From the IMG/VR virus record IMGVR_UViG_3300033148_002508, positions 1-39,033 of that record: a stretch of 39,033 nucleotides of DNA, one strand, 5' to 3'. The notes beneath the pieces are model-generated. The model ran no database searches. It was given only the letters and a program-made list of their open reading frames with translations, and had not been told where the DNA came from. Positions within the stretch are counted from its first letter, which is position 1. Each line of letters opens with the position of its first letter. Origin of the DNA: a virus. Positions 16,984 to 23,129 of the stretch are shown here, piece after piece. Made by a program: the position numbers and the translations under genes.

Positions 16984-17610
16984 TTAGACCAACTCATGAA
17001 TTGTCTCACAGCCCACAGTATCTGAGCCACCATTGGCACTAAGAGCTATGACTATTGAATCGCCACTTTCAAAGAAGTCCTCATCACCACCGAATACGAT
17101 AACTAAATCCCTTATGTCTGGAGTCCCCATATCAAGGCTGAAAAGAACTACATCATAGGCAACTCCATCACCAGAATCCAGGGTTACCGTGAGAGTCTCG
17201 GTTGCCGCCAGAGGTGCTCCTGTACTAACGTGTATCCTTACCGCCAGCAGTTTAAAGTTTGCTCCAGGTGTCAGTGTCGCAATAGCGGCTGTAGTGACTG
17301 TAGTATGCGTATGAACAGGCACCCTCTTAACTGTAGTATCCAAGTCATCCAATGCCTCACCGATATACCGCAGTTGTGCTTGTGAGACCCCATCAACACC
17401 GGCAGCAACACCCACAGCCCCCTGGGTTGCCTGCATCCCCTGGGTTGCTGTCTGTATAGCCGTGTTGATTACCTCTAAAGCAGCTAAGTCTACTCCCGAA
17501 GCTACAATAGCTGCCAATATACCTGACAATGGTGAATCCGATATTAAAACATCATCATTGTCTACGAGTTTTGCAATTTCCCTTCTGGGTTCCCCTGTTA
17601 CTTGAACCAT
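16984..17610 (-). CDS. Hypothetical virion-associated protein, 208 aa
   Basis: The N-terminal half is helical with a Gln/Ala/Thr coiled region (NTAIQTATQGMQATQGAVG). The C-terminal half is beta-rich, with LTVTLDSGDGVAYDVVLFS and a DSIVIALSANGG strand. This resembles a trimeric base or fibre protein: an oligomerising stem followed by a beta domain. TAGGAGGT precedes the ATG. It lies between TerL and a LamG gene, as the 176-residue protein at 1286-1816 does with the other LamG gene. Confidence 0.72.
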   Translation of the reverse strand: MVQVTGEPRREIAKLVDNDDVLISDSPLSGILAAIVASGVDLAALEVINTAIQTATQGMQATQGAVGVAAGVDGVSQAQLRYIGEALDDLDTTVKRVPVHTHTTVTTAAIATLTPGANFKLLAVRIHVSTGAPLAATETLTVTLDSGDGVAYDVVLFSLDMGTPDIRDLVIVFGGDEDFFESGDSIVIALSANGGSDTVGCETIHELV

Positions 17611-17623
17611 TTTCTTTTACCTC

Positions 17624-18940
17624 CTAATACCTTTCATCATAGGTTGTCTTTGGTGCCCCACTGATTACCGTCTCTGGTGTAAAGTCACTAAACTTATACC
17701 TGGCGCAAGCACAGAGATGATACCGAGCTTCGTCCTGTATCTTGTCGATTATCACACCCTTTGAGTCCCGCTCCCATAGACAGTTCATTATCTCTTCAAG
17801 GTAGTTAAACAAATCATTGAAGATGTGTAGTTTGTTTAGCTCCATAAGACCTATAACCCTATCCACTTGAGGCAATACACTGCTAATCTTCGGCTCCCTT
17901 ATCGGCCAACCATGAGCCGTGAAATCACCCCGCCATCCCTCCTCTTGATGACTACCTCCAACACACCCTTCGAGATTCATACCCTTCACTATCAACTTAA
18001 ACCGCTCGACATGTTGGGCCGTAGAGTACCCTGGCCCTGGTAGGTATTCCCTGAAAACTACGAAATCACCATGCCTTATATATGGTGAAGCCTCAGACGG
18101 TATCGGTAACTTAACCCTGGCGGAAAACAAGGCTGCTGGATTAGCACCACCAAAGTCATGCCCCACATATACCGGCCAAGTATTGGGTATCTCGAACCGC
18201 TGCGCTTTACATATAGTCTCGTTGAACTTCCCATATACAAGCTGGGTAGACGACAGTTCATCATCCTCTGCCATTATCTCCTGACGATATGCTTGAGCCG
18301 ACATATCGCTGGTAATGATAGATAGCCCTTCTTTGCTTATATGAGGGTTATCATGGCTTGTAAAGTGGAAAGCCTGCCATAGCCCTGTGGTGTCCTCTCG
18401 TGCCATCTTGAACATCTTGGCAGCATGACGTGGGTCTCTTGCCTTTGATACCCCAGCACTGCGTAAGGATGGTGGTGTATATATGAACACCACATCGCCG
18501 TTATTATCCAGCAACATAGGAGCACCCACCACTTCCCAGGCGTCTTCATCCATCAACTGCCATTCATCCAAGTACAAGTCGTCAGCATAATCACCGCGCA
18601 GGGTGTCGGCATTCCAGACCGTCTTAGCTTTTATTCTCTGGTCTGTGCCGGGTCGTTCTATATAGTGTTCAGTTTCGTTCTTTTTTAATACACCAGCATC
18701 TATCAACGGCCCCAATGCCCTGACTATCTCGAACCAGAAGCGGTCTATCTGCTCGGTAGTGGGGGCACCATATAGCTGTCTTCTCCCCTGTAAGAACTTC
18801 TCAACCGCCCGGATAGCCACGCCAACAGTCTTCCCACCACGCCGGCCGGCCCTGACTATTATCCTCTTGTGTTTACTGCCGACAAACTCACCCTGGCGAG
18901 AGTGCGGAGCAGGGAGCTGTACTCGTATCTTCGTCTTCAT
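17624..18940 (-). CDS. Terminase large subunit (TerL)
   Basis: The 438-residue packaging motor has an N-terminal ATPase with Walker A GRRGGKT (about 32-38), Walker B DDLYLDEW (about 105-112) and a YTPPS coupling motif. A C-terminal RNase H-like nuclease follows, whose first catalytic Asp is visible in VGHDFGGANPAA (about 260), with a late DEARYHLCACARY helix. The ATG at 18940 starts MKTKIRVQLP, two bases after the stop of the ribbon-helix-helix gene, so translation is probably coupled; a longer start at 19003 would overlap that gene by 20 codons. The length is typical of TerL proteins. Confidence 0.94.
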   Translation of the reverse strand: MKTKIRVQLPAPHSRQGEFVGSKHKRIIVRAGRRGGKTVGVAIRAVEKFLQGRRQLYGAPTTEQIDRFWFEIVRALGPLIDAGVLKKNETEHYIERPGTDQRIKAKTVWNADTLRGDYADDLYLDEWQLMDEDAWEVVGAPMLLDNNGDVVFIYTPPSLRSAGVSKARDPRHAAKMFKMAREDTTGLWQAFHFTSHDNPHISKEGLSIITSDMSAQAYRQEIMAEDDELSSTQLVYGKFNETICKAQRFEIPNTWPVYVGHDFGGANPAALFSARVKLPIPSEASPYIRHGDFVVFREYLPGPGYSTAQHVERFKLIVKGMNLEGCVGGSHQEEGWRGDFTAHGWPIREPKISSVLPQVDRVIGLMELNKLHIFNDLFNYLEEIMNCLWERDSKGVIIDKIQDEARYHLCACARYKFSDFTPETVISGAPKTTYDERY

Positions 18941-18942
18941 GT

Positions 18943-19224
18943 TTAATACTCGGGCATGGGCTGTCCGTCTGCATCTAGTTCCGGTACTATGGACTTGACC
19001 CACTGCTTCCCTCGTAGCATCATTACCACATCGCCAACCTTGTGTATGGACTTATCATACTTTGGTATAGCGTTTACACTACCCATAGCGTTTACACTAC
19101 GGATTATCTGCTCTTTGAGGTAATCCCCTATTGATAAGTCCTTTCTATTGGCTCTCTCTGCTAATGAAGCTATGACCTTGTCAGGCAACCTAACACTTAT
19201 TACCGTTGTATTCCTGCCTTTCAT
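18943..19224 (-). CDS. Ribbon-helix-helix (CopG/Arc-type) protein
   Basis: Residues 1-45 (NTTVISVRLPDKVIASL, then a LSIGDYLKEQIIRSV helix) form a ribbon-helix-helix DNA-binding domain. A C-terminal KVGDVVMMLRGKQWV strand pair and an acidic ELDADGQPMPEY tail follow. It is encoded between TerS and TerL. It may assist packaging-site recognition or regulate the late unit, and phased GTTAA repeats upstream of the unit are possible targets (inference). Confidence 0.82.
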   Translation of the reverse strand: MKGRNTTVISVRLPDKVIASLAERANRKDLSIGDYLKEQIIRSVNAMGSVNAIPKYDKSIHKVGDVVMMLRGKQWVKSIVPELDADGQPMPEY

Positions 19225-19239
19225 AGTGTAAACACCTTA

Positions 19240-19644
19240 TTACTTAGTGTCTCCCCCAGATATTTGTTTGTCAATATATGTAACCTCTATTTGTATGTCT
19301 CCTAGAATGGCGTGTTTCTCAGGAGCATACGAACCATCCATCTTATTGAGTTCCGCTATAGACTGGACAACTTCTCGCGCTGTGACTGGTTGCTTGACAC
19401 CTTCTCTGGCTACTTCTGACAGTCTTTCCTTGCGCTCTCCAACCGACATAATACCTGGTTTCTCTGCCTGTTTATGCAGTTCTTGTATGCGAGCCTGTAT
19501 CTTATCATTTCTTATCAGCCTAAAACCCGTCAAATCAGCCGTTCTTGGGGAAAACCCAGCATCAATAACGGCTTCCTTTTGAATCATCCCCTTAAACAGA
19601 TTAAAGGCCACCTTCTCGTATCTACTATTGTTTAATGGTGGCAT
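19240..19644 (-). CDS. Terminase small subunit (TerS)
   Basis: The 134-residue protein has an N-terminal helix-turn-helix region (YEKVAFNLFKGMIQKEAVID, then GFSPRTADLTGFRLIRND) typical of the Terminase_2 family, followed by coiled-coil helices and a short beta tail. TerS recognises the packaging site and forms a ring that loads TerL. AAGGAG lies eight bases before the ATG. It starts the terminase-portal-scaffold-coat series, confirming the direction of the late unit. Confidence 0.88.
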   Translation of the reverse strand: MPPLNNSRYEKVAFNLFKGMIQKEAVIDAGFSPRTADLTGFRLIRNDKIQARIQELHKQAEKPGIMSVGERKERLSEVAREGVKQPVTAREVVQSIAELNKMDGSYAPEKHAILGDIQIEVTYIDKQISGGDTK

Positions 19645-19727
19645 TGTATATACTCCTTAGGGGGACTATGTTTAATGGCAATCTCTTCACCTCGTTCTAT
19701 TGCATCACTCACTCGTAATTGCACCAT
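19632..19727 (-). CDS. Possible 31-residue ORF overlapping TerS start
   Basis: The frame reads MVQLRVSDAIERGEEIAI and continues to YIQCHH, overlapping the first codons of TerS. The composition looks protein-like, but no good SD precedes its ATG and a stop lies just upstream in frame. It would occupy most of the TerS leader; a leader peptide or chance ORF are both possible. Confidence 0.3.
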   Translation of the reverse strand: MVQLRVSDAIERGEEIAIKHSPPKEYIQCHH

Positions 19728-19785
19728 TCAAGCATCACTCAATCCGTGAATAAGAAGGCATGAGAGCCATACCAGAGCTATTTCA

Positions 19786-20031
19786 CTACTCGGTCAATGG
19801 CTTACTATTCAAATCATTATAATCGGGTGGTATAGATAAGCCGTGCCAGAGTCTATCCAACCTATTGCGTTCCTTGGAGTTATAATAACGGACTGGTTTG
19901 AAGGTTAGTAGTATACCTTTGTTAGTGTAGTCTCTTATGTGTTGTATCCATAGTTTATCAAGTTGTTTGTCGCTCATAGGGGCAATCTTTTCATCTTCTT
20001 GCTTGCCAGTTTCACCCGTACGCTTCCCCAT
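19786..20031 (-). CDS. First late gene, hypothetical 81 aa
   Basis: This is the first gene of the leftward late unit. The N-terminus is charged (KRTGETGKQEDEKIAP); from about residue 20 a compact domain with DKLWIQHIRDYTNKGILL and RYYNSKERNRLDRLWHGL follows. The ATG lies right at the expected transcription start of the extended -10 promoter, so the message may be leaderless. An internal ATG (MSDKQLDKLW) is an alternative start. Position suggests a late regulator or packaging accessory; no family recognised. Confidence 0.65.
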   Translation of the reverse strand: MGKRTGETGKQEDEKIAPMSDKQLDKLWIQHIRDYTNKGILLTFKPVRYYNSKERNRLDRLWHGLSIPPDYNDLNSKPLTE

Positions 20032-20037
20032 ACCTTC

Positions 20038-20066
20038 ATTATAACACTCCGCCAGGTTAATGCAAA
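20038..20066 (-). promoter_or_regulatory. Leftward late promoter, extended -10 type
   Basis: On the minus strand TGTTATAAT (20046-20038) is a perfect extended -10. TTTGCA (20066-20061), at a 17-base spacing, is a weak -35 (4 of 6). It faces the late unit. The GTTAA repeats overlap its -35, so a bound protein could block or activate it. Confidence 0.7.
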
Positions 20067-20084
20067 TGTTAAGTAAATGTTAAC
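20056..20084. promoter_or_regulatory. Phased GTTAA repeats, candidate operator
   Basis: GTTAA begins at 20056, 20068 and 20079, spaced 12 and 11 bp, about one helical turn. The last two lie in a direct repeat of AATGTTAA (20065-20072, 20076-20083), and GTTAA-7-TTAAC (20068-20084) is also an inverted repeat. The array sits between the divergent late and early promoters. Confidence 0.55.
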
Positions 20085-20095
20085 AAAATTTTATG

Positions 20096-20144
20096 AAATC
20101 TTTATGTTTACCTATTGACATTGCATGGCATAGTCTAGTATACT
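20096..20144 (+). promoter_or_regulatory. Rightward early promoter with AAATCTTTATG element
   Basis: TTGACA (20115-20120), an 18-base spacer and TATACT (20139-20144). AAATCTTTATG (20096-20106) precedes TATTGACA by six bases, exactly as at the inverted-cassette promoter. Transcription would start near 20151 and read the ten-gene early operon. Confidence 0.88.
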
Positions 20145-20174
20145 GAATATAATAAGTAAATGGAGGTTAGGATT

Positions 20175-20567
20175 ATGGATTTACAACAGTCTGACAACAT
20201 AAGATGGTCGCAGATAATGAGTGAACTAGCTCTAAAAAACATTGATTGGTTTAAATCTCGTGGTTATTCATTGGAACAAAACAAAGATAGATACTACATC
20301 ACGCACCCACAAGACGGACAAAAAGACTTTGATAGTATTTGGCAAGCTCAACAATTTGTAGAATCAATGGAAGCGCAATCGGAGGTAAAGGAAATGAAAC
20401 ATGAGTGTAAGAGGACTGAACTAAAATGGAACACGGAGCCAGTTTGTGATGGTGAGGAGGTTAGTTTTGAGGGGACATGCCCCGTTTGTGGCAAGGTATA
20501 TGAGCAAGTATTTTCAGAGAACCAAGGACTATGGGACAGGGAAATTGAGGACTATGTATTTATCTAA
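20175..20567 (+). CDS. Early operon gene 1, zinc-knuckle protein, 130 aa
   Basis: The ATG at 20175 lies eight bases after GGAGG; the ATG at 20160 overlaps the SD itself and is unlikely. The N-terminal region (IRWSQIMSELALKNIDWF) is helical. The C-terminal region holds FEGTCPVCGKVYEQ and an upstream HECKRTELKW, a likely zinc-binding pair. The product would be among the first expressed. The gene ends in the TAA that begins the 33-bp intercistronic repeat. The family is not recognised. Confidence 0.78.
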   Translation: MDLQQSDNIRWSQIMSELALKNIDWFKSRGYSLEQNKDRYYITHPQDGQKDFDSIWQAQQFVESMEAQSEVKEMKHECKRTELKWNTEPVCDGEEVSFEGTCPVCGKVYEQVFSENQGLWDREIEDYVFI

Positions 20568-20597
20568 AATCTATTCTTAATTGGAGGTATTGAAATG
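20565..20597 (+). repeat. 33-bp intercistronic module R1, copy 1
   Basis: It starts at the stop codon of one gene (TAA 20565-20567), contains TTGGAGGT as SD, and ends at the next ATG (20595-20597). Copy 2 at 21030-21062 is identical over all 33 bases. Confidence 0.95.
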
Positions 20598-20786
20598 GCG
20601 AGGGAAGGTAGTTGGAAAGCTGAGTTGGATGGGAAATACAATAAGTTAATGAATTCTGGAAGCGTTGAACTTATGAATAGAGCGAATGACATCATCCTAA
20701 AAGCCATAGAAGAACTAGACTCGGTGGATAAATACCGGCAAGAAACAATACTTTGTGCGCAACATTTCCATTCATTAAAGCGCTAA
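20595..20786 (+). CDS. Early operon gene 2, hypothetical 63 aa
   Basis: The small helical protein starts MAREGSWKAELDGKYNKLMN and carries IILKAIEELDSVDKYRQETI. Its SD and start codon lie inside repeat module R1. Module R2 follows its stop codon by two bases. The family is not recognised; a protein-protein interaction role is typical for such early phage peptides (inference). Confidence 0.75.
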   Translation: MAREGSWKAELDGKYNKLMNSGSVELMNRANDIILKAIEELDSVDKYRQETILCAQHFHSLKR

Positions 20787-20788
20787 CC

Positions 20789-20813
20789 ATTATGAACGAT
20801 ACTAACCTATAAG
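20789..20813 (+). repeat. 25-bp intercistronic module R2, copy 1
   Basis: The 25 bases starting ATTATGAACGATACTAACC are identical to 21221-21245. In both places the module begins at or just after a stop codon and leads into the SD of the next gene, here AAGGAGGGG. Confidence 0.92.
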
Positions 20814-20828
20814 GAGGGGATAAAAGTT

Positions 20829-21032
20829 ATGAAAAAGAGATTCCAAGTTATAGAGGTGGTTAGGCATGTTTACCGATATGAGGTTGAGGCCAACTCTGCC
20901 AAAGAAGCTGAGAATAATGTAAGGCGAGGTATATTTAATAACGCCCGCGAGCAGGACTCCAAAAGGCGAGCCTACGGTGCAGAGTCTTCTTTTGACATAG
21001 ATACTACTTATACAGCAAAGGAAATTTGGTAA
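20829..21032 (+). CDS. Early operon gene 3, hypothetical 67 aa
   Basis: The protein starts KKRFQVIEVVRHVYRYEVEA, then SAKEAENNVRRGIF. This beta-beta-alpha pattern with an AxxAxEAE-type helix is common in short phage proteins with a dodecin-like or two-layer fold. It ends in the TAA that begins the second R1 module. AAGGAGGGG precedes the ATG by about nine bases. Confidence 0.78.
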   Translation: MKKRFQVIEVVRHVYRYEVEANSAKEAENNVRRGIFNNAREQDSKRRAYGAESSFDIDTTYTAKEIW

Positions 21033-21062
21033 AATCTATTCTTAATTGGAGGTATTGAAATG
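21030..21062 (+). repeat. 33-bp intercistronic module R1, copy 2
   Basis: Identical to 20565-20597. It spans the stop codon TAA (21030-21032) of one gene to the ATG (21060-21062) of the next. Confidence 0.95.
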
Positions 21063-21221
21063 AAACCTGATTTAGAAGACTTAATGAAGCCCAGAATTAT
21101 AACTTGCGGTGGTTGCGGTGGCGACTTGCATATAATACCAATCAAAAAGGATTTAGGTAAAGGTAAATTCACCATAGAGACAATCAATATCTGTGGTAAA
21201 TGCACCTTCAAAAAGAATTAA
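21060..21221 (+). CDS. Early operon gene 4, zinc-ribbon protein, 53 aa
   Basis: The frame reads MKPDLEDLMKPRIITCGGCG and later ICGKCTFKKN: two CxxC knuckles about 26 residues apart around a basic beta region, a classic small zinc ribbon. Its start lies at the end of the second R1 module, and R2 copy 2 begins at its stop. It could be a nucleic-acid or host-protein binding ribbon. Confidence 0.8.
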   Translation: MKPDLEDLMKPRIITCGGCGGDLHIIPIKKDLGKGKFTIETINICGKCTFKKN

Positions 21222-21245
21222 TTATGAACGATACTAACCTATAAG
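21221..21245 (+). repeat. 25-bp intercistronic module R2, copy 2
   Basis: Identical to 20789-20813. The sequences diverge immediately downstream: here AAGATGAAAAG follows, and the SD of the next gene (TAGGAGG) lies further on. Confidence 0.92.
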
Positions 21246-21277
21246 AAGATGAAAAGATTACCTATAGGAGGATTGAA

Positions 21278-21481
21278 ATGAAATGTCCTAAGGGGAAAGA
21301 GCTAGGCGTTCTGCCTGGATGTCAGAATTGCACAGACGGAAGCGTTTGCTCTGATATGTATGAGGCACTGAAGGCAATAGATGAATACTTAAGCGCCCCT
21401 CATCCTGAGAATATGAAGCTAAAGCAAATTGCTGCGGATAAGCTAGTTAGTGCCCTGGCTAAGGCAGAAGAGAGAAGTTAA
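21278..21481 (+). CDS. Early operon gene 5, Cys-rich small protein, 67 aa
   Basis: The N-terminal part (CPKGKELGVLPGCQNC, then SVCSDM) has five cysteines in the first 30 residues, a probable metal site. A helical MYEALKAIDEYL segment and KLVSALAKAEE follow. The MYEALK motif recurs in the 86-residue protein at 22401-22661, so the two share a helical hairpin common in short phage proteins. TAGGAGG precedes the ATG. Confidence 0.75.
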   Translation: MKCPKGKELGVLPGCQNCTDGSVCSDMYEALKAIDEYLSAPHPENMKLKQIAADKLVSALAKAEERS

Positions 21482-21500
21482 ATGACAGACAAGGGGTGGA

Positions 21501-21905
21501 ATGATGATAAGGATACTGCTGGTTATAATTATCTGTTTAGTTTTTAGCAGGTATGCTTATGCTGACTCCAATAAACTTTCTGCACTAGATGAGTATGTTA
21601 TAGGATGGCAGATAGGAGAAGAAATCATACCTTACCCGCCGACATTTGGCGATTGCGATGATGTTGCGCTCTACTCCTATCTATATTTACATGGCCTACA
21701 AAAAGATATAGACATCAAAATAATGATAGGGAAGAACCCCTGGAGTCCTAAACAATGCCATGTCTGGATTGATGTGAGTGATAACCAGTCCCATTATGTT
21801 TATGACTACGGCTTCCCGGTCAACCCAGAGGAATACAAGGGCAGGGAAATATCATACACCGCTTTGCTTAACCACGCTAGAGCAGACAGGCATAGGATAG
21901 AATGA
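21501..21905 (+). CDS. Secreted transglutaminase-like cysteine protease, 134 aa
   Basis: A signal peptide (hydrophobic ILLVIIICLVF, cleavage probably after AYA at residue 21) precedes a compact domain. It has GDCDDVALYSYLYLHG (Cys52), CHVWIDV (His87) and YVYDYGF (Asp102), the Cys-His-Asp order and local motifs of transglutaminase-like cysteine proteinases. The domain should act outside the cytoplasm. The gene is in the early operon, not near the holin-like genes, so a role in modifying the cell envelope or blocking superinfection is as likely as lysis. ATGATG follows AAGGGG; either Met may start. Its stop overlaps the next ATG. Confidence 0.78.
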   Translation: MMIRILLVIIICLVFSRYAYADSNKLSALDEYVIGWQIGEEIIPYPPTFGDCDDVALYSYLYLHGLQKDIDIKIMIGKNPWSPKQCHVWIDVSDNQSHYVYDYGFPVNPEEYKGREISYTALLNHARADRHRIE

Positions 21906-22042
21906 TGAAAGATGGTGATAAAATAGTAGTCCTGGCAAACCTGATTAACCTTGAAGTAATGGTTGACCTGCGAGAGAAGAAGAGAAAGGAACTAAAACTC
22001 ATAATCTGGAAGCAAGACTTAGATATCAAGGAGGGTGGATAA
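21902..22042 (+). CDS. Early operon gene 7, hypothetical 46 aa
   Basis: The frame begins MMKDGDKIVVLANLINLEVM and ends QDLDIKEGG. An ATGA overlap couples it to the protease gene, and its last codons contain the AAGGAGG SD of the next gene. It is small, charged, strand plus helix. The family is not recognised. Confidence 0.65.
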   Translation: MMKDGDKIVVLANLINLEVMVDLREKKRKELKLIIWKQDLDIKEGG

Positions 22043-22399
22043 ATGTATCTAACAATAGAAGAAGCTAGGAGGAAATTCCCAGGTGCTTGGATTAAAAGCG
22101 GTGCTTGGATTAAAAGCGGTGCTCGGATTGAAAGCGGTGCTCGGATTGGATGCGGTGCTCGGATTGAAAGCGGTGCTTGGATATTAACGGTATGCTCAAA
22201 ATATACTGGTAATATTATCCCTTACAAAGACCACGTAGATATCAGGATAGGATGCGAAATTCATCCCCCTGAATACTGGGAAGAACACGGAGCAGCACTA
22301 GCAAGGAAACATGGTGAGACAATATGGTGGGATAAAACAGGTAAGAATATGCTAGTCTTTTTACTAGCAGAAGCAAAGAACTGCAAGGAGGGTAGATAA
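22043..22399 (+). CDS. Hexapeptide-repeat (left-handed beta-helix) protein, 118 aa
   Basis: Residues about 14-49 are six successive hexapeptides (GAWIKS, GAWIKS, GARIES, GARIGC, GARIES, GAWILT), the signature of a left-handed parallel beta-helix as in hexapeptide acyltransferases. Only two coils are present, with no catalytic His loop, so it is probably a structural or binding element. A C-terminal region (DIRIGCEIHPPEYWEEH, then WWDKTGKN) recurs in related phage proteins. The repeats are 18-bp tandem units in DNA. AAGGAGG lies eight bases before the ATG. Confidence 0.8.
   Translation: MYLTIEEARRKFPGAWIKSGAWIKSGARIESGARIGCGARIESGAWILTVCSKYTGNIIPYKDHVDIRIGCEIHPPEYWEEHGAALARKHGETIWWDKTGKNMLVFLLAEAKNCKEGR
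22082..22189 (+). repeat. Six tandem 18-bp units coding for hexapeptides
   Basis: The units start GGTGCTTGG or GGTGCTCGG. Units 1 and 2 are identical, 3 and 5 are identical, 4 differs by three bases from 3, and 6 has diverged. An 18-bp period keeps the frame, so slippage or unequal exchange would add or remove whole hexapeptides. Confidence 0.95.
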
Positions 22400-22400
22400 C

Positions 22401-22661
22401 ATGGAAGAAGTTAATACACTATATCAAGATTTAGAAGGGCGTAATTATTGTGCAGATTGCGGAAGCCATTATGTGACTTCGCCCGAAGAAGCAGAGGCCT
22501 ATGAGAAGATGTATGAGGCACTAAAACTTGTTACGAAGAATTGTTACAAAGACAAACGAGGTGCTTATTGGATAGGTCGTGTGAGTATGGAAGGGATAGA
22601 ACAAGCCTTGGCATCAGCCAGCGGAGAATTGCTGCAACTTGGTGGAGGGATAAATGCCTAA
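22401..22661 (+). CDS. Early operon gene 9, zinc-knuckle protein, 86 aa
   Basis: CADCGSHYV near residue 17 forms a knuckle. A helical MYEALKLVTKNC segment and GIEQALASASGE follow, the same helical hairpin as in the 67-residue product at 21278-21481. The junction AAGGAGGGTAGATAA before it is nearly identical to the one before the hexapeptide-repeat gene. Its end overlaps the next start by 8 bases. Confidence 0.72.
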   Translation: MEEVNTLYQDLEGRNYCADCGSHYVTSPEEAEAYEKMYEALKLVTKNCYKDKRGAYWIGRVSMEGIEQALASASGELLQLGGGINA

Positions 22662-22836
22662 AGAAGTAAAATGCCCTGAACCGTATCGTTCCTTTAAAGA
22701 TGGCCTGTCATGCGGAACCCCAATGCATAAAGCTGGCCCTGGAGTAAGCGGTAGGAAGGAATATCAGCGTTACCGATGTCCTAAGTGTTTTAGAACCTGG
22801 CTAAACACTAAAGAGAAATACATTAGGAATAAATAA
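22654..22836 (+). CDS. Early operon gene 10, zinc-ribbon protein, 60 aa
   Basis: The basic 60-residue protein contains KCPEPYRSF, SCGTPM and YRCPKCFRTWLNT. The last knuckle with its Trp is the typical zinc-ribbon of phage and IS1-type InsA-like proteins. GGTGGAGGGATAA precedes the ATG. It is the last gene of the rightward operon, followed by a weak hairpin and T-run. Confidence 0.75.
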   Translation: MPKEVKCPEPYRSFKDGLSCGTPMHKAGPGVSGRKEYQRYRCPKCFRTWLNTKEKYIRNK

Positions 22837-22849
22837 ACTCTCTTTTTTT
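22810..22849 (+). terminator. Possible weak terminator of the rightward early operon
   Basis: AAAGAGA (22810-22816) can pair with TCTCTTT (22839-22845), followed by a T-run to 22849. The stem is AT-rich with a long loop, so strength is doubtful. It lies just before the oppositely transcribed RNA-1. Confidence 0.35.
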
Positions 22850-23057
22850 GATAGGTGGGGCTTCGGGTCAGCACCTTGAAACTAGGACACGGAACTTGGG
22901 TGTAGTCCTCACCGTTCAGTCGTATCTCCTAATGTGCTATTCGAGTCTACCCATTTCCTACACTCGTTTGGTTTTTAAGCCAACGCCCCCACTTACTAAA
23001 TCTCCTTTACAAAAAGCCCACCTATTACAGCGAGCCTTACATAGCTTTATATCCTAA
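22849..23057 (-). ncRNA. RNA-1: candidate structured small RNA with its own consensus promoter
   Basis: This stretch carries no plausible gene. On the minus strand it follows a perfect sigma70 promoter by about seven bases. AUAGGUGGGCUU (23025-23014) pairs with AAGCCCCACCUAU (22863-22851), closing a domain of about 170 nt; one C bulges. Inside are CGUUGG/CCAAACG, CGAGU/ACUCG and ACAC/GUGU hairpins and a UGGG-UAG/CUA-CA-CCCA helix. Its 3-prime strand matches that of RNA-2. The 3-prime end is uncertain because no U-run follows. I cannot match it to tmRNA, 6S, RNase P or a group I intron. Confidence 0.6.
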
Positions 23058-23063
23058 CCATAT

Positions 23064-23092
23064 ATTATAAACCATCGTTCCTAGTTTGTCAA
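23064..23092 (-). promoter_or_regulatory. Perfect sigma70 promoter of RNA-1
   Basis: On the minus strand TTGACA (23092-23087), a 17-base spacer and TATAAT (23069-23064), all consensus. There is no protein gene downstream in this direction before the convergent operon, so its product should be RNA-1 and possibly antisense to the end of the rightward operon. Confidence 0.92.
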
Positions 23093-23129
23093 GTGGTGTG
23101 TTGTTTAGTCTCAAACCTTGGTACACTTT

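Noticed and set aside
18943-19003. Longer TerL start giving 459 residues
   Set aside because: The extra residues overlap the ribbon-helix-helix gene and do not look like a TerL N-terminus; the ATG at 18940 fits the family.
19252-19274. TTGACA on the minus strand in the end of TerS
   Set aside because: No acceptable -10 hexamer lies 16-18 bases downstream.
22082-22189. CRISPR-like array
   Set aside because: The 18-bp units are contiguous without spacers and keep a protein frame.
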